Shown in pieces: positions 19,865 through 28,399 of a stretch of DNA of 64,000 nucleotides. The notes below the pieces were generated by a model. It was not told the origin of the DNA, did not search any database, and saw nothing but the letters and a program-made list of their open reading frames with translations. This DNA comes from Mesorhizobium sp. M4B.F.Ca.ET.058.02.1.1 (GTDB lineage Bacteria > Pseudomonadota > Alphaproteobacteria > Rhizobiales > Rhizobiaceae): NCBI RefSeq assembly GCF_003952505.1, contig NZ_CP034450.1:5084001-5148000 (forward strand). The letters run 5' to 3'. The translations under genes and the position numbers were made by a program. Every line of letters starts with the position of its first letter. The stretch's first letter is position 1.

Positions 19865-19901
19865 ATCCGCCTGATCGGGCCGCGAATCGGCCCCAGGACA
19901 T

Positions 19902-19935
19902 CGGCGGGCCGTCTTTGACGGCTCGCCGATTTTCG
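19902..19935 (+). terminator. Hairpin after binding-protein gene
   Basis: A 12-bp stem with one mismatch (19902-19913 with 19917-19928) and a TTT loop is followed by ATTTTCG. It is probably a partial terminator between the binding protein and the downstream permease. Confidence 0.65.
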
Positions 19936-20030
19936 CGTGATATGCGCCCGCAGTCTTCGCCGCAGCCGCACGTCGCGACGCGGGCTCTACCGACGCCTGT
20001 TCAGGCTGCATCTGGCAAGGAGAGGGCCCC

Positions 20031-20711
20031 GTGCCGCACTGGCTGCAATTAATGCTGGAATCGCTGCCGACCCTGTTATGGGCGGCGCTGATCTTCACCG
20101 TGCCGCTGACGCTTTTGTCGTTCGCCTGCGGCCTCGCCGCCGGGCTGGCCACGGCGCTGCTCAGGCTGTTCGGCCCAAAGCCGCTGGCGGCCGTGGCCCG
20201 CTTCTATGTCTGGATATTCCGTGGCACACCGCTCCTGGTGCAGCTGTTCCTGATCTTCTACGGTCTGCCCTCGATCGGCATTCTGCTCGATGCCTTTCCC
20301 GCGGCGCTGATCGGCTTCACGCTCAACATCGGCGCCTACACGTCGGAGATCATCCGCGCCGTCATCGGCTCGGTGCCGAAAGGGCAGTGGGAGGCGTCCT
20401 ATTCGATCGGCATGACCTGGAGCCAGTCGATGCGGCGCACGATTCTGCCGCAAGCAGGGCGCGTCGCCGTGCCGCCGCTTTCCAACACCTTCATCTCTCT
20501 GGTCAAGGACACCTCGCTGGCGGCCGCCATCACCGTGCCGGAGATGTTCCAGGCGGCGCAGCGCATCGTCGCCACCACCTACGAGCCGCTGATCCTCTAC
20601 ATCGAGGCGGCGGCGCTCTACCTAGTGATGAGCTCGGTGCTGTCGGTGCTGCAGGCGCGGCTGGAGGTACGCCTCAACCGCTACGGCGGCTTCCTGGAGG
20701 CGAATGCATGA
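20031..20711 (+). CDS. Polar amino acid ABC transporter permease
   Basis: 226 residues with a GTG start (SD AAGGAGAGG about 8 bases upstream). It has five or so membrane helices of the HisM/GlnP class, the conserved FRGTPLLVQLFLIFYGLP segment and an EAA loop (SYSIGMTWSQSMRRTILPQAGR). It forms the inner-membrane channel of the cystine-like importer. Its stop overlaps the ATPase start (ATGA), so translation is coupled. Only one permease gene is present, so it probably works as a homodimer. Confidence 0.9.
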   Translation: MPHWLQLMLESLPTLLWAALIFTVPLTLLSFACGLAAGLATALLRLFGPKPLAAVARFYVWIFRGTPLLVQLFLIFYGLPSIGILLDAFPAALIGFTLNIGAYTSEIIRAVIGSVPKGQWEASYSIGMTWSQSMRRTILPQAGRVAVPPLSNTFISLVKDTSLAAAITVPEMFQAAQRIVATTYEPLILYIEAAALYLVMSSVLSVLQARLEVRLNRYGGFLEANA

Positions 20712-21478
20712 TCGGCCTCGACAACATCGAGAAGCGGTTCGGCGACAATCTCGTCCTGAAGGGTGTCACCGTCAGCATCGAGGAAGGTAGCGTGACGGCG
20801 CTTGTCGGCCCCTCTGGGGGCGGAAAAAGCACTCTTCTGCGCTGCATCAATCTGTTGGAGATTCCAAGCTCGGGCACGCTGCGCATCGGTGAGGAGACGC
20901 TGCAGTTCCGTCCGGGGGTCAAGGTACCCGCCAGGGACATCCAGCGCATTCGCCTGCAGACAGGCATGGTGTTCCAGAACTTCCAGCTGTTCCCGCATCG
21001 CACCGCGATCGAGAACGTCATGGAAGGGCTGGTGACGGTGCTGAGATGGACGGCCGGCAGAGCCCGCGAACGGGCAATGGCCCTGCTCGAGAAGGTCGGC
21101 ATGGCGCACAAGGCCGATGCCTGGCCGGCGACGCTGTCAGGCGGCCAGCAGCAGCGTGTTGCGATCGCCCGGGCGCTGGCGCCGTCGCCGCGTGTGCTGC
21201 TGTGCGACGAGCCGACCTCGGCGCTCGACCCGGAGCTCGCGCAGGAAGTGGTCGACGTGCTCGGCCAGCTCGCCCGGGAAGGCACGACCATGGTGATGGC
21301 CACGCACGATCTGAGGCTCGCCTCCAAGATCGCGCAGGAGGTGGTGTTCCTCGATGCCGGCGTCGTCGTCGAGAAAGGCCCGGCCTCGGTCGTGTTCGAC
21401 AGGCCGGAGCGCGAGCGGACGAAACGCTTCATTGCCTCGCTGAGGCAGGAATCGCACAGGGAAACTGGCGGCGAGTAG
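20708..21478 (+). CDS. Polar amino acid ABC transporter ATP-binding protein
   Basis: 256 residues from ATG 20708. Walker A GPSGGGKST (about 34-42), Q-loop VFQNFQLFPH, signature LSGGQQQRVAIARAL, Walker B VLLCDEPTSALD and switch His MATHD. It belongs to the PAAT (GlnQ/TcyN) subfamily and completes the importer encoded by the two upstream genes. It is followed by a symmetrical terminator shared with the convergent carD gene. Confidence 0.92.
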   Translation: MIGLDNIEKRFGDNLVLKGVTVSIEEGSVTALVGPSGGGKSTLLRCINLLEIPSSGTLRIGEETLQFRPGVKVPARDIQRIRLQTGMVFQNFQLFPHRTAIENVMEGLVTVLRWTAGRARERAMALLEKVGMAHKADAWPATLSGGQQQRVAIARALAPSPRVLLCDEPTSALDPELAQEVVDVLGQLAREGTTMVMATHDLRLASKIAQEVVFLDAGVVVEKGPASVVFDRPERERTKRFIASLRQESHRETGGE

Positions 21479-21491
21479 CCTTCCGAAACAA

Positions 21492-21516
21492 AAAACCCGG
21501 CACGAGGCCGGGTTTT
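21492..21516. terminator. Bidirectional terminator
   Basis: AAAACCCGG (21492-21500) and CCGGGTTTT (21508-21516) form a 9-bp stem with an A-run before and a T-run after. It therefore serves both the ATPase gene (plus) and carD (minus). Confidence 0.9.
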
Positions 21517-21539
21517 CTGAATTCGCGAAGGAAAAAAGC

Positions 21540-22121
21540 TCAGGCAGCTTCTTCCTGTTCGGCTTCCTCATTGTCGGCCTTGGCGCCGCGCTTCGGGCCC
21601 TTGTTGAGGTTGACCTCGATAAGGCGCACGGCCTCGGTCTCCGACATGCGGTTGACGGCAGCGATCTCGCGGGCCATGCGATCGAGCGCGGCCTCGTAAA
21701 GCTGGCGCTCGGAATAGGACTGCTCCGGCTGGTTGTCGGCGCGGTAGAGGTCGCGCACGACTTCCGAGATCGAGATCAGGTCGCCCGAGTTGATCTTGGC
21801 ATCATATTCCTGGGCGCGGCGCGACCACATGGTGCGCTTGATGCGGGCACGGCCCTGCACAACCTTAAGCGCGCGGTCGACATAATCCTCTTCCGACAGC
21901 TTGCGCATGCCGATGGAGGTCGCCTTGGCGACCGGCACCTTGAGGCGCATCTTGTCCTTCTGGAAGTCGATGACGAACAGTTCCAGCTTGTGGCCGGCGA
22001 CTTCCTGCTCGTCGATCGAGACGATCTGGCCGACGCCGTGCGCCGGATAGACGATGAACTCGCCGGTCTTGAAACCGTGACGCGCTGCGTTGGACTTCTT
22101 CTGCGGGGTGATCGTTGCCAT
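21540..22121 (-). CDS. carD: CarD family transcriptional regulator
   Basis: 193 residues from ATG 22121 (SD AAGGAG about 10 bases upstream); the frame continues to 22244 without homology. An N-terminal CarD/TRCF RNA-polymerase-interacting Tudor-like domain (residues 10-70: FKTGEFIVYPAHGVGQI and LELFVIDF) is followed by a helical DNA-binding domain. The C-terminal tail is acidic (DNEEAEQEEAA). CarD binds the RNA polymerase beta subunit and stabilises open complexes. It ends the minus-strand series helicase, Hsp15, fdxA, carD. Confidence 0.92.
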   Translation of the reverse strand: MATITPQKKSNAARHGFKTGEFIVYPAHGVGQIVSIDEQEVAGHKLELFVIDFQKDKMRLKVPVAKATSIGMRKLSEEDYVDRALKVVQGRARIKRTMWSRRAQEYDAKINSGDLISISEVVRDLYRADNQPEQSYSERQLYEAALDRMAREIAAVNRMSETEAVRLIEVNLNKGPKRGAKADNEEAEQEEAA

Positions 22122-22504
22122 TACGCCCTGAACTCCTTGTTGTAGCGCCGGCATGGCGGCGCCGGCTGAACTCGCGCGATCGGGATCGCCGACCGTTAGC
22201 CGCACAACAGATGAGCCCATCCGGAAAAGCCAGGGCAAGCACACCGCATAATTGCGACCGCCTGCCCCAGATCGCTCTGGTCCGGATTGAGAAGCTCACC
22301 TTTCAGTGATTTGGGGCGTTTGCGCCATAAATCGACGTTGTGTCACCGGCATGTTTGGCTGATGTAGCACAAAAAGTCGGAAGAATCAAGGTTTTGCTGC
22401 ATTCGCGAAGGCCAAGCGCCGCCGCTGCCTGTCAAGGCAGTTCCTGTTTCATGCCCGTTACGTTACGTCACGCCGGCCGGACCGGCACCGTCACTTTTGA
22501 TTTT
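22122..22504. other. Upstream region of carD
   Basis: About 380 bases with no supported gene. It should hold the carD promoter (minus strand) and borders the palindromic repeat at 22505-22552. Small open frames here lack start signals and similarity. Confidence 0.4.
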
Positions 22505-22552
22505 GCGCATGATCCTTTCCGAAAATCGGAACCGATTTTCGGGGTCATGCGC
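22505..22552. repeat. Palindromic intergenic repeat next to fdxA stop
   Basis: A 48-bp imperfect palindrome with terminal GCGCATGA / TCATGCGC and an inner CGAAAATCGG / CCGATTTTCG stem. It touches the fdxA stop codon by one base. It resembles a repeat family abundant in Rhizobiales intergenic regions (from memory) and shares end sequence (CATGCGCT) with the element at 51995-52040. Confidence 0.8.
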
Positions 22553-22890
22553 TAGTCGCCTTCGCCGGGCTCGGCCGAGAAATATTTCTCGAACTTGCCG
22601 GTCTCGCCGTCGAAGTTTTTCGCGTCGGCCGGCGGTTCCTTCTTGGCGGTGATGTTCGGCCACTTCTCGGCATATTCGGTGTTGATCTGCAGCCATTTCT
22701 CAAGCCCCGGCTCGGTATCCGGCTTGATCGCGTCGGCCGGGCATTCCGGCTCGCAGACGCCGCAGTCGATGCACTCGTCCGGATGGATGACGAGCATGTT
22801 CTCGCCTTCGTAGAAACAGTCGACCGGACAGACCTCGATGCAGTCCATGTATTTGCATTTTATGCAATTGTCGGTCACGACATAGGTCAT
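22552..22890 (-). CDS. fdxA: 7Fe ferredoxin
   Basis: 112 residues from ATG 22890. It has a 3Fe-4S plus 4Fe-4S pattern: C9, C17, C21 in [18 protein letters not shown] and C40, C43, C46, C50 in [12 protein letters not shown]. The C-terminal extension (55-112) is typical of the FdxA/Azotobacter FdI class. It acts as a cytoplasmic electron carrier. It lies 148 bases downstream of the Hsp15-like gene on the same strand. Confidence 0.95.
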   Translation of the reverse strand: MTYVVTDNCIKCKYMDCIEVCPVDCFYEGENMLVIHPDECIDCGVCEPECPADAIKPDTEPGLEKWLQINTEYAEKWPNITAKKEPPADAKNFDGETGKFEKYFSAEPGEGD

Positions 22891-23038
22891 CGCAGGCTCC
22901 GGGACGTCCCATTTCTGCTGGGTTTTTTGGTGAGGTAACGCCTTTGCCGGTCGCTGGCAAGGGCGGCCATTCCTGACGGTGCCGTCGCGCCCGGAATGGA
23001 GTTGCAGAACCTCGATGCGGTTGAGATCGTTCCCGCCC

Positions 23039-23425
23039 TCAATCCTCGCCGAGCAGCCGGTCGGTTTCCCGCCTTTCTTTCTTGGTCGGGCGGCCGCTGC
23101 CGGCCTCGCGTAAAGCCGGAAGAGCGTCCGGAACGGCCTCGTCCTTCGGCGTGGGTTGCGGCGACATATCCTCATAGAGCAGGCGTGCCTCCTCGGCGGG
23201 GCCGCGCCTGGCGCCGGCGCCGAGCACTTTCCAGACCAGGATGCGCCGGTCCAGCGTGATGGTCAGCACGTCGCCGGGCCGGACAATGTCGGAGGCCTGC
23301 GCTGCTTTGTCGCGATTGATGCGCACGCGGCCAGCGACCACGAGCTTCGCCGCCAGCGAGCGCGATTTCACCGCGCGCGAGAAGAACAGCCATTTGTCGA
23401 TGCGCTGGCGGGCATCGGTGACCAT
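23039..23425 (-). CDS. S4-domain RNA-binding protein (Hsp15-like)
   Basis: 128 residues. The S4 domain occupies residues 6-65 ([39 protein letters not shown]). A basic C-terminal tail ([15 protein letters not shown]) follows. Hsp15/HslR-type proteins bind 50S subunits carrying stalled nascent chains after heat shock. It starts 12 bases after the helicase stop, so the two are probably cotranscribed. Confidence 0.88.
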   Translation of the reverse strand: MVTDARQRIDKWLFFSRAVKSRSLAAKLVVAGRVRINRDKAAQASDIVRPGDVLTITLDRRILVWKVLGAGARRGPAEEARLLYEDMSPQPTPKDEAVPDALPALREAGSGRPTKKERRETDRLLGED

Positions 23426-23437
23426 CGGACCCGCGGG

Positions 23438-26400
23438 CTACTTCTTCAGCTGGTCGCGCAAGGCGGCGAGCTTGGCGAAGGGCGAGTCCGGGTCGAAGCG
23501 CGCCGGCCGTTCGTCGCGCGGCTTGGCCTGGAAGGCAGGCTTGCCGGCTTGCGCGCCGCCCTTGCCATCCTGCCGGCCGCCTTTCCAGTCGGGCCTGCCG
23601 TCGCGGCGGTCGGGACGCTCGCCTTGCGGCCTGCCTTCGCGCCGCTCGCCAGCCTCGCCTGGCGGCCTCGGCTTGAACTTGGAGCGGTCGAAGCGCGGCT
23701 TGCCGGCACCGTCGCGCTGGTCGCGGCGCCCGTCATTCGGGCGTCCGCCCGGCTGGCCGGCCGCTTCGCCAGTTGCGTCGGACCGGCCGCCCTGCGCGGC
23801 CGGTCCGTTGCGCGGGCGATTGTCGCGGCGGTTGTCGTGCCGGTGGCGTGGGCGCTGCTCGAAACGACCCTGACGCCACAACAGGATAGGCTTCGGCTCC
23901 TCGGCCTCGGATGCCGTCTCGCCGGCTTCCGCAGTCGCGGCAGGCTGGGTGGACCCGTCGGCCGCCGCCGGCGAGTCCTCGGCCACCGGCTCTCCCGCTA
24001 CGACGTCGACTTCCGCAGTCTGGGCTTCTGCCTCCGCCTCGGCTGCCGGAGCAGCGTCAGCTGGTTCTTCGGCGACGGCTTCCACCACCACCGGGGCCTC
24101 GTGCGTGGCTTGGGCTGGAGCCTCAAGCGGCTCTTCAGCGACCAGTCCGGTGACGGGTTCGGCCGAAACGTCGACCGTGGCTTCCGGCGCGACAGCGGCG
24201 TCCGGCCCAGGTCCAGAACCCTCGGCCGGTGTTTCGGCACCGGCTTCCGCAGCCGTGGCTGCGGCCGCTGCACCCATCTCGGCCTTTGCCGCCTCTTCCG
24301 CCGCAAGCTTGGCGGCGGCCGCCTCGCGCGCGGCACTGTCTTGCGCCTCGAGCCGCGCCTTGACCTCGGCTGCCGGCTTCGGCTCGGCGCGATAGCCGAG
24401 ACCTTTGAGGATCTCTTCCATGTCGTCGGCGGTAGCGCCGAGGATCGACATCATCGGCGGCGTCACCATGAAGGCGTGGCCGTCATAGGCGCCGTCGGGA
24501 CGCTGGCCCAGCTCCGGCTTCCAGTTGGTCGCGGGGCGGATCAGGTCGGCCAGCCGCTCGAGGATATCGACGCGCACCGCGCGGCGACCGAGATTGCGGT
24601 AGCCGGCGAGCTTGTAGAAGCTCTTGTCGAAGGCGGGATCGATGACCACCGAGGTGCGGCCCGACGCCAGCGCATGCACCACGTCGCCAAAGCCGGGCTT
24701 GTCCTTGCCGTCATTCTTCAGCGCCCAGAGAAGCGTCACCAGCCCGGCCGGCGCCGGCTTGACCAGCGCCGGCACGAAGACGTGGTAGGCGCCGAAGCGC
24801 ACGCCCAGCCGGCGCAGCGCCGCGCGGCCCTCCTGGTCGAGCGACTTCATCTCCTCGGTGATGTCGCGGCGGTTTATGAGGCCGAAATGCTCGACGAGCT
24901 GGAAGGCGATGCCGCGACCGATGCCGGTGAGCTGCTCGGCATTCTTCAGGTCGACCAACGGCTTCAGCAGCGACTCGATCTGGAAATTGACAAAGCGCTC
25001 GGCGCGCGCCGCCACCTTGTCGCGGGCCGGGCCGGTGAGCTGCTCGTCGGCCAGCAGCACGAGGCGCGGCTTCAGCGGCTCATCGCCGGCAACCAGCGTG
25101 CCGATCGGCGCGCCGATCCAGCGCAGCGTTCCGTCGGAGCCGAGCGCGAGATCGCCATTGGCGCAGGCGCCGAAGCGTTCGGCGCGCGTTTCGAACTCGG
25201 CGGCAAGCGCCTTTTGGGCAGCCGTGCGTACGGCCTTGGCATCCTCGCCGCCGGCGCTCTGGTCGGCGGTGAAGCGGAACCCCTGCAACTCGCCGACATG
25301 ATGGCCTTCGACGAGGACGGTTCCGGTAGGGCTTATTTCGGCTTCAGGCATTGTATTTTCTCTAAGGCGCCGCATGAGGACGGAAGTCCTGCGGTCTACG
25401 AAGCGTTTCGTCAACCGCTCATGCAGCGCATCCGACAATCTGTCTTCGATTTCGCGCGTCTTTTCCTGCCAGTGTGCCTGATCGGCCAGCCAGCCAGGCC
25501 GGTTGGAGACAAAGGTCCAAGTACGAATCTGGGCGATGCGGTGCGAGAGCGTGTCGATATCGCCATCGGTCGTGTCGGCGCGGCGGACCTGCTCGGCCAT
25601 GTAGTTCTCATCGACATGGCCGCGCCTGGCGAGGTCCATGTAGATCGACGCGATCAGGTCGGCATGCTGGGCCGGTGCGATCTTGCGGTAGTCGGGCAGG
25701 GCACAGGCTTCCCAGAGCAGCGCGACGCGCCTGGCATCGGTGGCGAGCGAGCGGATCTCCTCGTCGCGCGACAGATGCTCCAGCGCCTGCGCATCGACCG
25801 CCGGCAGGGCGCGTGTCAGGCCCTCCACCGGAGCGTTGGTCTCGATCGAGCGCTTCAGCGCGTCGAGGCTGGAGAAATCGAAATCGGCGGTGCGCCATTG
25901 CAGGACCTTCACCGGATCGAAGTCATGGCCCTCGATCTTCTGGACCAGTTCCTCGTCCAGCGGATCGACCTGGCCGGTGACGCCGAACGTGCCGTCGCGC
26001 AGGTGGCGGCCGGCGCGGCCGGCGATCTGGCCGAGCTCGGCCGCGGTCAGGTTGCGGTATTGGTAGCCATCGAACTTGCGGTTCTGGGCGAAGGCGACGT
26101 GGTCGAGGTCGAGGTTGAGCCCCATGCCGATGGCGTCGGTGGCGACAAGGTAGTCGACGTCGCCCGACTGGAACAGCGCCACCTGCGCGTTGCGGGTGCG
26201 TGGCGAGAGCGCGCCGAGCACGACGGCGGCACCGCCCTGCTGGCGGCGGATCAGCTCGGCGATGGCGTAGACCTCGTCGGCTGAGAAGGCGACGATCGCG
26301 GTGCGCCGCGGCAGGCGGGTCAATTTCTTCGAGCCGGCATAGGCCAGGTGCGACAGCCTGGGCCGCGTCACCACCGAGATGCCCTTCAGGAGGCGCTGCA

Positions 26401-26830
26401 GGATGCCGTGCATGGTGGCCGCGCCGAGCAGCAGCGTTTCCTGGCGGCCGCGCAGATGCAGGATACGGTCGGTGAAGATGTGGCCACGCTCGAGGTCGCC
26501 GGCAAGCTGCACCTCGTCGATGGCGACGAAGGCCGCATCGGTCTCGCGCGGCATCGCCTCCACCGTGCAGACCGAATATCTGGCGCCCGCCGGTTGGATC
26601 TTCTCCTCGCCGGTGATCAGCGCCACCTTGTGGACGCCGACCTTCTCGCAGACGCGCGCATAGACCTCGCGCGCCAGGAGCCTGAGCGGCAGGCCGATGA
26701 CGCCGCTCTCATGCGCCACCATGCGCTCGATGGCGAGGTGGGTCTTGCCGGTGTTGGTGGGTCCAAGCACGGCCGTCACGTCGCGGCCGGAAAGGATCAA
26801 CGGCTGGGGGTGTTTCGGCTGGACGTTCAT
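23438..26830 (-). CDS. Suv3-type DEAD/DEAH-box RNA helicase with long disordered tail
   Basis: 1130 residues from ATG 26830 (MNVQPKHPQPLILSGRDVTA); an in-frame ATG at 26902 would add 24 residues of unclear homology. Helicase core: Walker A GPTNTGKTH, motif II IDEVQ (the DEVQ form typical of mitochondrial Suv3), GAATMHG, and motif VI GRAGRH. A middle alpha-helical region follows. The last third (about 830-1130) is Ala/Glu/Pro-rich, then Arg/Gly/Asp-rich and basic, likely an RNA-binding disordered tail. It ends with a conserved-looking DSPFAKLAALRDQLKK. It is cotranscribed with the Hsp15-like gene, suggesting an RNA or ribosome-linked role. Confidence 0.88.
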   Translation of the reverse strand: MNVQPKHPQPLILSGRDVTAVLGPTNTGKTHLAIERMVAHESGVIGLPLRLLAREVYARVCEKVGVHKVALITGEEKIQPAGARYSVCTVEAMPRETDAAFVAIDEVQLAGDLERGHIFTDRILHLRGRQETLLLGAATMHGILQRLLKGISVVTRPRLSHLAYAGSKKLTRLPRRTAIVAFSADEVYAIAELIRRQQGGAAVVLGALSPRTRNAQVALFQSGDVDYLVATDAIGMGLNLDLDHVAFAQNRKFDGYQYRNLTAAELGQIAGRAGRHLRDGTFGVTGQVDPLDEELVQKIEGHDFDPVKVLQWRTADFDFSSLDALKRSIETNAPVEGLTRALPAVDAQALEHLSRDEEIRSLATDARRVALLWEACALPDYRKIAPAQHADLIASIYMDLARRGHVDENYMAEQVRRADTTDGDIDTLSHRIAQIRTWTFVSNRPGWLADQAHWQEKTREIEDRLSDALHERLTKRFVDRRTSVLMRRLRENTMPEAEISPTGTVLVEGHHVGELQGFRFTADQSAGGEDAKAVRTAAQKALAAEFETRAERFGACANGDLALGSDGTLRWIGAPIGTLVAGDEPLKPRLVLLADEQLTGPARDKVAARAERFVNFQIESLLKPLVDLKNAEQLTGIGRGIAFQLVEHFGLINRRDITEEMKSLDQEGRAALRRLGVRFGAYHVFVPALVKPAPAGLVTLLWALKNDGKDKPGFGDVVHALASGRTSVVIDPAFDKSFYKLAGYRNLGRRAVRVDILERLADLIRPATNWKPELGQRPDGAYDGHAFMVTPPMMSILGATADDMEEILKGLGYRAEPKPAAEVKARLEAQDSAAREAAAAKLAAEEAAKAEMGAAAAATAAEAGAETPAEGSGPGPDAAVAPEATVDVSAEPVTGLVAEEPLEAPAQATHEAPVVVEAVAEEPADAAPAAEAEAEAQTAEVDVVAGEPVAEDSPAAADGSTQPAATAEAGETASEAEEPKPILLWRQGRFEQRPRHRHDNRRDNRPRNGPAAQGGRSDATGEAAGQPGGRPNDGRRDQRDGAGKPRFDRSKFKPRPPGEAGERREGRPQGERPDRRDGRPDWKGGRQDGKGGAQAGKPAFQAKPRDERPARFDPDSPFAKLAALRDQLKK

Positions 26831-26902
26831 CGGCCCGGAAATAGACTTTCTGCCGCTCGTAGTCGGGGGCGCGCCGGCGATGGCGCGTGTGACAGCCGAC
26901 AC

Positions 26903-27498
26903 ATAGGGATTTCGAGCGCGAAGCGAAAGCGGAATGTTCCGCCGTCGGTCTCCATGGGTCGCGTGGGGGGGCGAAATCCGCTCCCGATTAACGGTTGGAA
27001 CGAGTCTGGAACGAATCGGCGACGAATCGCTGACTCGCCGAAGTTCATGGTTTGTTCATGGCTACATGTGGATTTTTTGACGATGAGTCTCACCATATGC
27101 TGAATCGCTTGATTGGCCCGTTTCATGCAGGACGAACGCGAGTCGCGCGTCGCCGTTAACCTTTGCCGATGAACGACCGACGTTGTTCGTCTGGCCTCGG
27201 CCAAGATTATGAAATTCTTGACGTTTCCTAACGGGCCTTAATCTTTCGGGTACGTTTCTCGGCCCTCGGCGTTAACGTTCCGGCCCAAAGCCGGAACGAA
27301 TCGGCGACGAATCAGCGATGTCGGGATTTTCTTGGTTTGTTCACCCCAACATGTTGTGTCGCAGGGAGGTTTTCCACCGAGAATCCACAGGTTGGGCACA
27401 TGCTTTTGCACAGGCCGCGCGCGAGCCATTAACCTTTGCGTGCCGGAGCGGGGCAAAGGCGTCGCGCGAGGGGCCCGCACAGCGGAGAGGTGACAAAC
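26903..27498. other. GANTC-rich, tandemly duplicated intergenic region
   Basis: About 600 bases without a supported gene, lying upstream of the helicase and downstream of phaB. Two related segments about 285 bases apart share the 21-base block starting at 27008 and 27293 (GGAACGAATCGGCGACGAAT plus C), TGGTTTGTTCA (27048 and 27333) and TTAACCTTTGC (27156 and 27429). Ten GANTC sites fall in 27002-27385: at 27002, 27013, 27024, 27032, 27085, 27102, 27140, 27298, 27309 and 27381. DnaA-box-like TGTGGATTT and AATCCACAG are also present. GANTC is the CcrM methylation target in alphaproteobacteria. Confidence 0.8.
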
Positions 27499-27527
27499 AA
27501 AACGGGCCGGTTTCCCGGCCCGTTTTT
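27499..27527 (-). terminator. Terminator of phaB
   Basis: AACGGGCCGG (27501-27510) pairs with CCGGCCCGTT (27515-27524) around a TTTC loop, with A and T runs outside. It sits about 30 bases past the phaB stop. Confidence 0.88.
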
Positions 27528-27555
27528 GTCGATGTCTATTTCTCGGCGCGGGGCG

Positions 27556-28281
27556 TCAAACGAAGTACTGGCCGCCATTCGCGGTGATGGTCGAGCCGGT
27601 GATGAAGCCGGCCTCGTCGGAAGCGAGGAAGACGACGCAGCGCGCGACTTCTTCCGGCTCGCCGAGCCGGCCCACCGGGATCTGCGGGATGATGCGCTCG
27701 TTGAGCACCTTCTCGTCGATTGCCCTGACCATCTCGGTGGCGATGTAGCCGGGGCATATGACGTTGACGGTGATGCCGGCGCGGGCGCCCTCTTGAGCCA
27801 GCGCCTTCGAGAAGCCGATGTCGCCGGCCTTGGCGGCGGAATAGTTGACCTGGCCGGCCTGGCCCTTCTGGCCGTTGATCGAGGAGATGGTGATGACGCG
27901 GCCGAACTTGCGGTCGCGCATGCCGCCCCACAGCGGATGCGTCATATTGAAGACGCCGGACAGGTTGGTGTCGATGACCTCTTTCCACTGCTCGCGGGTC
28001 AGCTTGTGGAACATGGCGTCGCGAGTGATGCCGGCATTGTTGACGAGCACCGAAACCGGGCCGAGATCGGCCTCGACCTGCCTGATGCCGGCAGCGCAGG
28101 CGTCATAGTCGGCGACCGACCATTTGTAGACCGGGATGCCGGTCTCGGCCTTGAACTTCGCGGCCGCCTCGTCATTGCCGGCATAGTTCGCCGCAACCGA
28201 ATAGCCGGCCTTCTTCAAAGCGATCGATATCGCCGCGCCGATACCGCGCGATCCGCCCGTGACGATTGCTACCTTACTCAT
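27556..28281 (-). CDS. phaB: Acetoacetyl-CoA reductase
   Basis: 241 residues. It reduces acetoacetyl-CoA with NADPH to (R)-3-hydroxybutyryl-CoA for polyhydroxybutyrate (PHB) synthesis. It is a short-chain dehydrogenase with N-terminal VTGGSRGIGAA (residues 7-17), NNAG, catalytic Ser in VITISSINGQKGQ and YSAAKAG (Tyr/Lys). The C-terminus TITANGGQYFV is typical for PhaB. It follows phaA on the same strand, with an inverted heptamer-repeat element in the 118-base gap. Confidence 0.95.
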   Translation of the reverse strand: MSKVAIVTGGSRGIGAAISIALKKAGYSVAANYAGNDEAAAKFKAETGIPVYKWSVADYDACAAGIRQVEADLGPVSVLVNNAGITRDAMFHKLTREQWKEVIDTNLSGVFNMTHPLWGGMRDRKFGRVITISSINGQKGQAGQVNYSAAKAGDIGFSKALAQEGARAGITVNVICPGYIATEMVRAIDEKVLNERIIPQIPVGRLGEPEEVARCVVFLASDEAGFITGSTITANGGQYFV

Positions 28282-28306
28282 GCAGTTCCTCCCTTTGGTC
28301 GGAAGA

Positions 28307-28394
28307 GCGAATAGGGAGTAGCGAATAGCGAGTAGGGATCTGATATCCCGTCACGTCATTCTACCCTATTAGCCACTCCCTATTCGCTATTCGC
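28307..28394. repeat. Inverted array of heptamer repeats between phaA and phaB
   Basis: The left arm 28307-28337 is four 7-base units (GCGAATA, GGGAGTA, GCGAATA, GCGAGTA) plus GGG. The right arm 28364-28394, read on the other strand, is GCGAATA, GCGAATA, GGGAGTG, GCTAATA plus GGG. The unit consensus is GSGARTA. The arms pair across a 26-base spacer. It lies within the phaA-phaB transcript and was not recognised as a named family. Confidence 0.8.
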
Positions 28395-28399
28395 TAAGT

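Noticed and set aside
23156..26284. A 1042-codon open frame antisense to the helicase
   Set aside because: Arg/Gly/Leu-rich composition and lack of any domain; it is a by-product of high GC on the opposite strand of a convincing helicase gene.
27002..27439. Firm call of the chromosomal replication origin
   Set aside because: DnaA boxes are only 7/9 matches, no strongly AT-rich unwinding element is seen, and the usual hemE neighbour is absent; kept only as a hypothesis.
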